Source: Mycolicibacterium vinylchloridicum (GTDB taxonomy: Bacteria; Actinomycetota; Actinomycetes; Mycobacteriales; Mycobacteriaceae). Taken from it: DNA of 64,000 bases. The notes below the pieces were generated by a model. That model did not search any database, was not told the DNA's origin, and was given only the letters and a program-made list of their open reading frames with translations. The stretch covers positions 310,001 through 374,000 of the forward strand of contig NZ_JACBJQ010000001.1 in the NCBI RefSeq assembly GCF_013404075.1. Reading direction: 5' to 3'. The position numbers and the translations under genes are program-made. Shown here piece by piece: positions 63,069 to 64,000 of this stretch (position 1 is its first letter; every line of letters begins with the position of its first letter).

Positions 63069-63088
63069 AAGTTACCATTGGGTAACTT
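63069..63088. promoter_or_regulatory. Palindromic operator upstream of etfD, copy 2
   Basis: AAGTTACC-ATTG-GGTAACTT: a perfect 8-bp inverted repeat, same ends as copy 1, centred 25 bp from it and 18 bp before the etfD GTG. Two copies suggest cooperative repression, probably by a fatty-acid-responsive TetR protein. Confidence 0.75.
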
Positions 63089-63106
63089 ACGACAGGGAGG
63101 CAGTCC

Positions 63107-64000
63107 GTGACCGCTCTCGACTGGGGCAGGCTGGTGGTTGGCCTGTTGGCCACCGCGATCGTGCTGGTGTTCGCCGCACGCCGTGTGCAGTTTCTGACCA
63201 AGCTGATTCGGTCAGGTCAGCCGGTCAGCGACGAGAGCGGGCGCAAGGACGACATCCCCGATCGGATCAAGGCGCAATTCACCGAAGTCTTCGGTCAGAA
63301 GAAGCTGCTGAAATGGTCGATCCCGGGCCTCGCGCATTTCTTCACCATGTGGGGCTTTTTCATTCTCGCCAGCGTGTATCTCGAGGCGTATGGCGTTCTG
63401 TTCAACCCTGAATTTCACATTCCGCTCGTCGGCCGCTGGCCGGCACTGGGCTTCCTTCAGGACTTCTTCGCGGCCGCGGTGCTTGTCGGCATCATCGTCT
63501 TCGCCATCATTCGGCTGCGCTCCGAGCCCAAGGATTACGGTCGCGATTCGCGGTTCTACGGCTCGCACACCGGCGGTGCCTGGCTGATCCTGTTCATGAT
63601 CTTCCTGGTCATCCTCACCTTCGCCATCTTCCGCGGTGCCGCTGTCAACGTCCTCAAGGAGCACTTCCCGTATCAGAGCGGAGCCTTCTTCTCCGACGGG
63701 ATGGCCGTCCTGCTGAGGCCGCTGGGTGACACCGCCAATATCTGGATCGAAACCATCGCGCTGTTGGCTCACATCGGCGTCATGCTGGCGTTCCTGCTGA
63801 TCGTGTTGCACTCCAAGCACCTGCACATCGGCCTGGCACCGATCAACGTCACGTTCAAGCGACTGCCGAACGCACTGGGCCCGCTGCTCCCGGTCGAGTA
63901 CAAGGGCGAGCCGATCAACTTCGAGGATCCCGCCGAGGATGCCGTGCTCGGCCGCGGCAAGATCGAGGACTTCACCTGGAAGGGCTACCTCGACTTCACC
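63107..64000 (+). CDS. etfD: EtfD-like membrane Fe-S oxidoreductase, 3'-truncated by window edge
   Basis: 298 residues are visible of a longer protein. GTG start after AGGGAGG. The N-terminal part has five or so hydrophobic helices (VGLLATAIVLVFAA; HFFTMWGFFILASVYLEAYG; DFFAAAVLVGIIVFAII; WLILFMIFLVILTFAIF; LLAHIGVMLAFLLIVLHS) with conserved His residues that in the family hold haem b. The Fe-S/heterodisulfide-reductase-like domain would follow beyond the window. Rv0338c/EtfD passes electrons from ETF (acyl-CoA dehydrogenases) to the quinone pool and is needed for fatty-acid oxidation (recalled). Confidence 0.88.
   Translation, partial: MTALDWGRLVVGLLATAIVLVFAARRVQFLTKLIRSGQPVSDESGRKDDIPDRIKAQFTEVFGQKKLLKWSIPGLAHFFTMWGFFILASVYLEAYGVLFNPEFHIPLVGRWPALGFLQDFFAAAVLVGIIVFAIIRLRSEPKDYGRDSRFYGSHTGGAWLILFMIFLVILTFAIFRGAAVNVLKEHFPYQSGAFFSDGMAVLLRPLGDTANIWIETIALLAHIGVMLAFLLIVLHSKHLHIGLAPINVTFKRLPNALGPLLPVEYKGEPINFEDPAEDAVLGRGKIEDFTWKGYLDFT

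Overview
The window is high-GC actinobacterial DNA from a mycobacterium, most likely a fast-growing Mycolicibacterium-type species. Markers are the iniB/iniA/iniC locus with its IniR-type regulator, the mycolate-transport factor TtfA, dnaK-grpE-dnaJ-hspR with HspR (HAIR) boxes, type II flavohaemoglobin, several F420-type oxidoreductases and the start of etfD. Gene order in several blocks matches what I recall of the M. tuberculosis Rv0338c-Rv0344c, Rv0350-Rv0353 and Rv0380c-Rv0385 regions. I see no tRNA, rRNA, insertion sequence, prophage or CRISPR array.

Layout. 1-5.6 kb: the end of a LysR regulator, then a minus-strand cluster (SDR, DUF1214 protein, sulfotransferase, NTF2-like protein) and a divergent SDR. 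5.5-9.4 kb: a coupled minus-strand run with an NhaA-thioredoxin fusion, a GH76-like glycosidase, a TrmH-type RNA methylase and a small exported protein. 9.4-14.6 kb: a three-gene coupled operon with a GNAT/autoinducer-synthase-like protein, an E1(ThiF)-nitroreductase fusion (MoeY-like) and a GAF-GGDEF-EAL cyclic-di-GMP enzyme (DcpA-like). It sits inside an otherwise conserved trmH / hypothetical / pyrE / SDR / ttfA / clpB block (8.5-23.4 kb) that also holds a TetR-controlled monooxygenase-hydrolase pair.

23.5-32.7 kb: small proteins, a GAP-family membrane protein and a type II flavohaemoglobin. Next comes an operon of AMP-forming acyl-CoA ligase, E1-alpha, E1-beta, lipoyl E2 and an acyl carrier protein, preceded by a DosR-like box. 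32.8-37.0 kb: hspR-dnaJ-grpE-dnaK. clpB and dnaK each carry a HAIR element at almost the same distance from the start codon. 37-40 kb: a large ESX-substrate-like protein of unknown function, a micro-ORF, two small membrane proteins and a WXG100-like protein. 40-51.5 kb: secreted hydrolases, MFS and GAP transporters, F420-type LLM oxidoreductases, an acyl-CoA dehydrogenase and two lipoproteins.

51.5-64 kb is the iniBAC locus: iniC, iniA, iniB and an Rv0340-like gene on the minus strand; a degenerate Hsp70-like membrane protein plus iniR on the plus strand; then etfD, truncated by the window edge. Four proteins encoded here share a juxtamembrane PWYR motif, one transmembrane helix and an external Thr/Pro-rich tail. 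Clusters of a TAGGGG motif lie in both regulatory gaps and are the best candidates for the shared operator of IniR. The most promising under-described systems are this PWYR/Hsp70-like/Ini assembly and the acyltransferase / E1-nitroreductase / cyclic-di-GMP operon.
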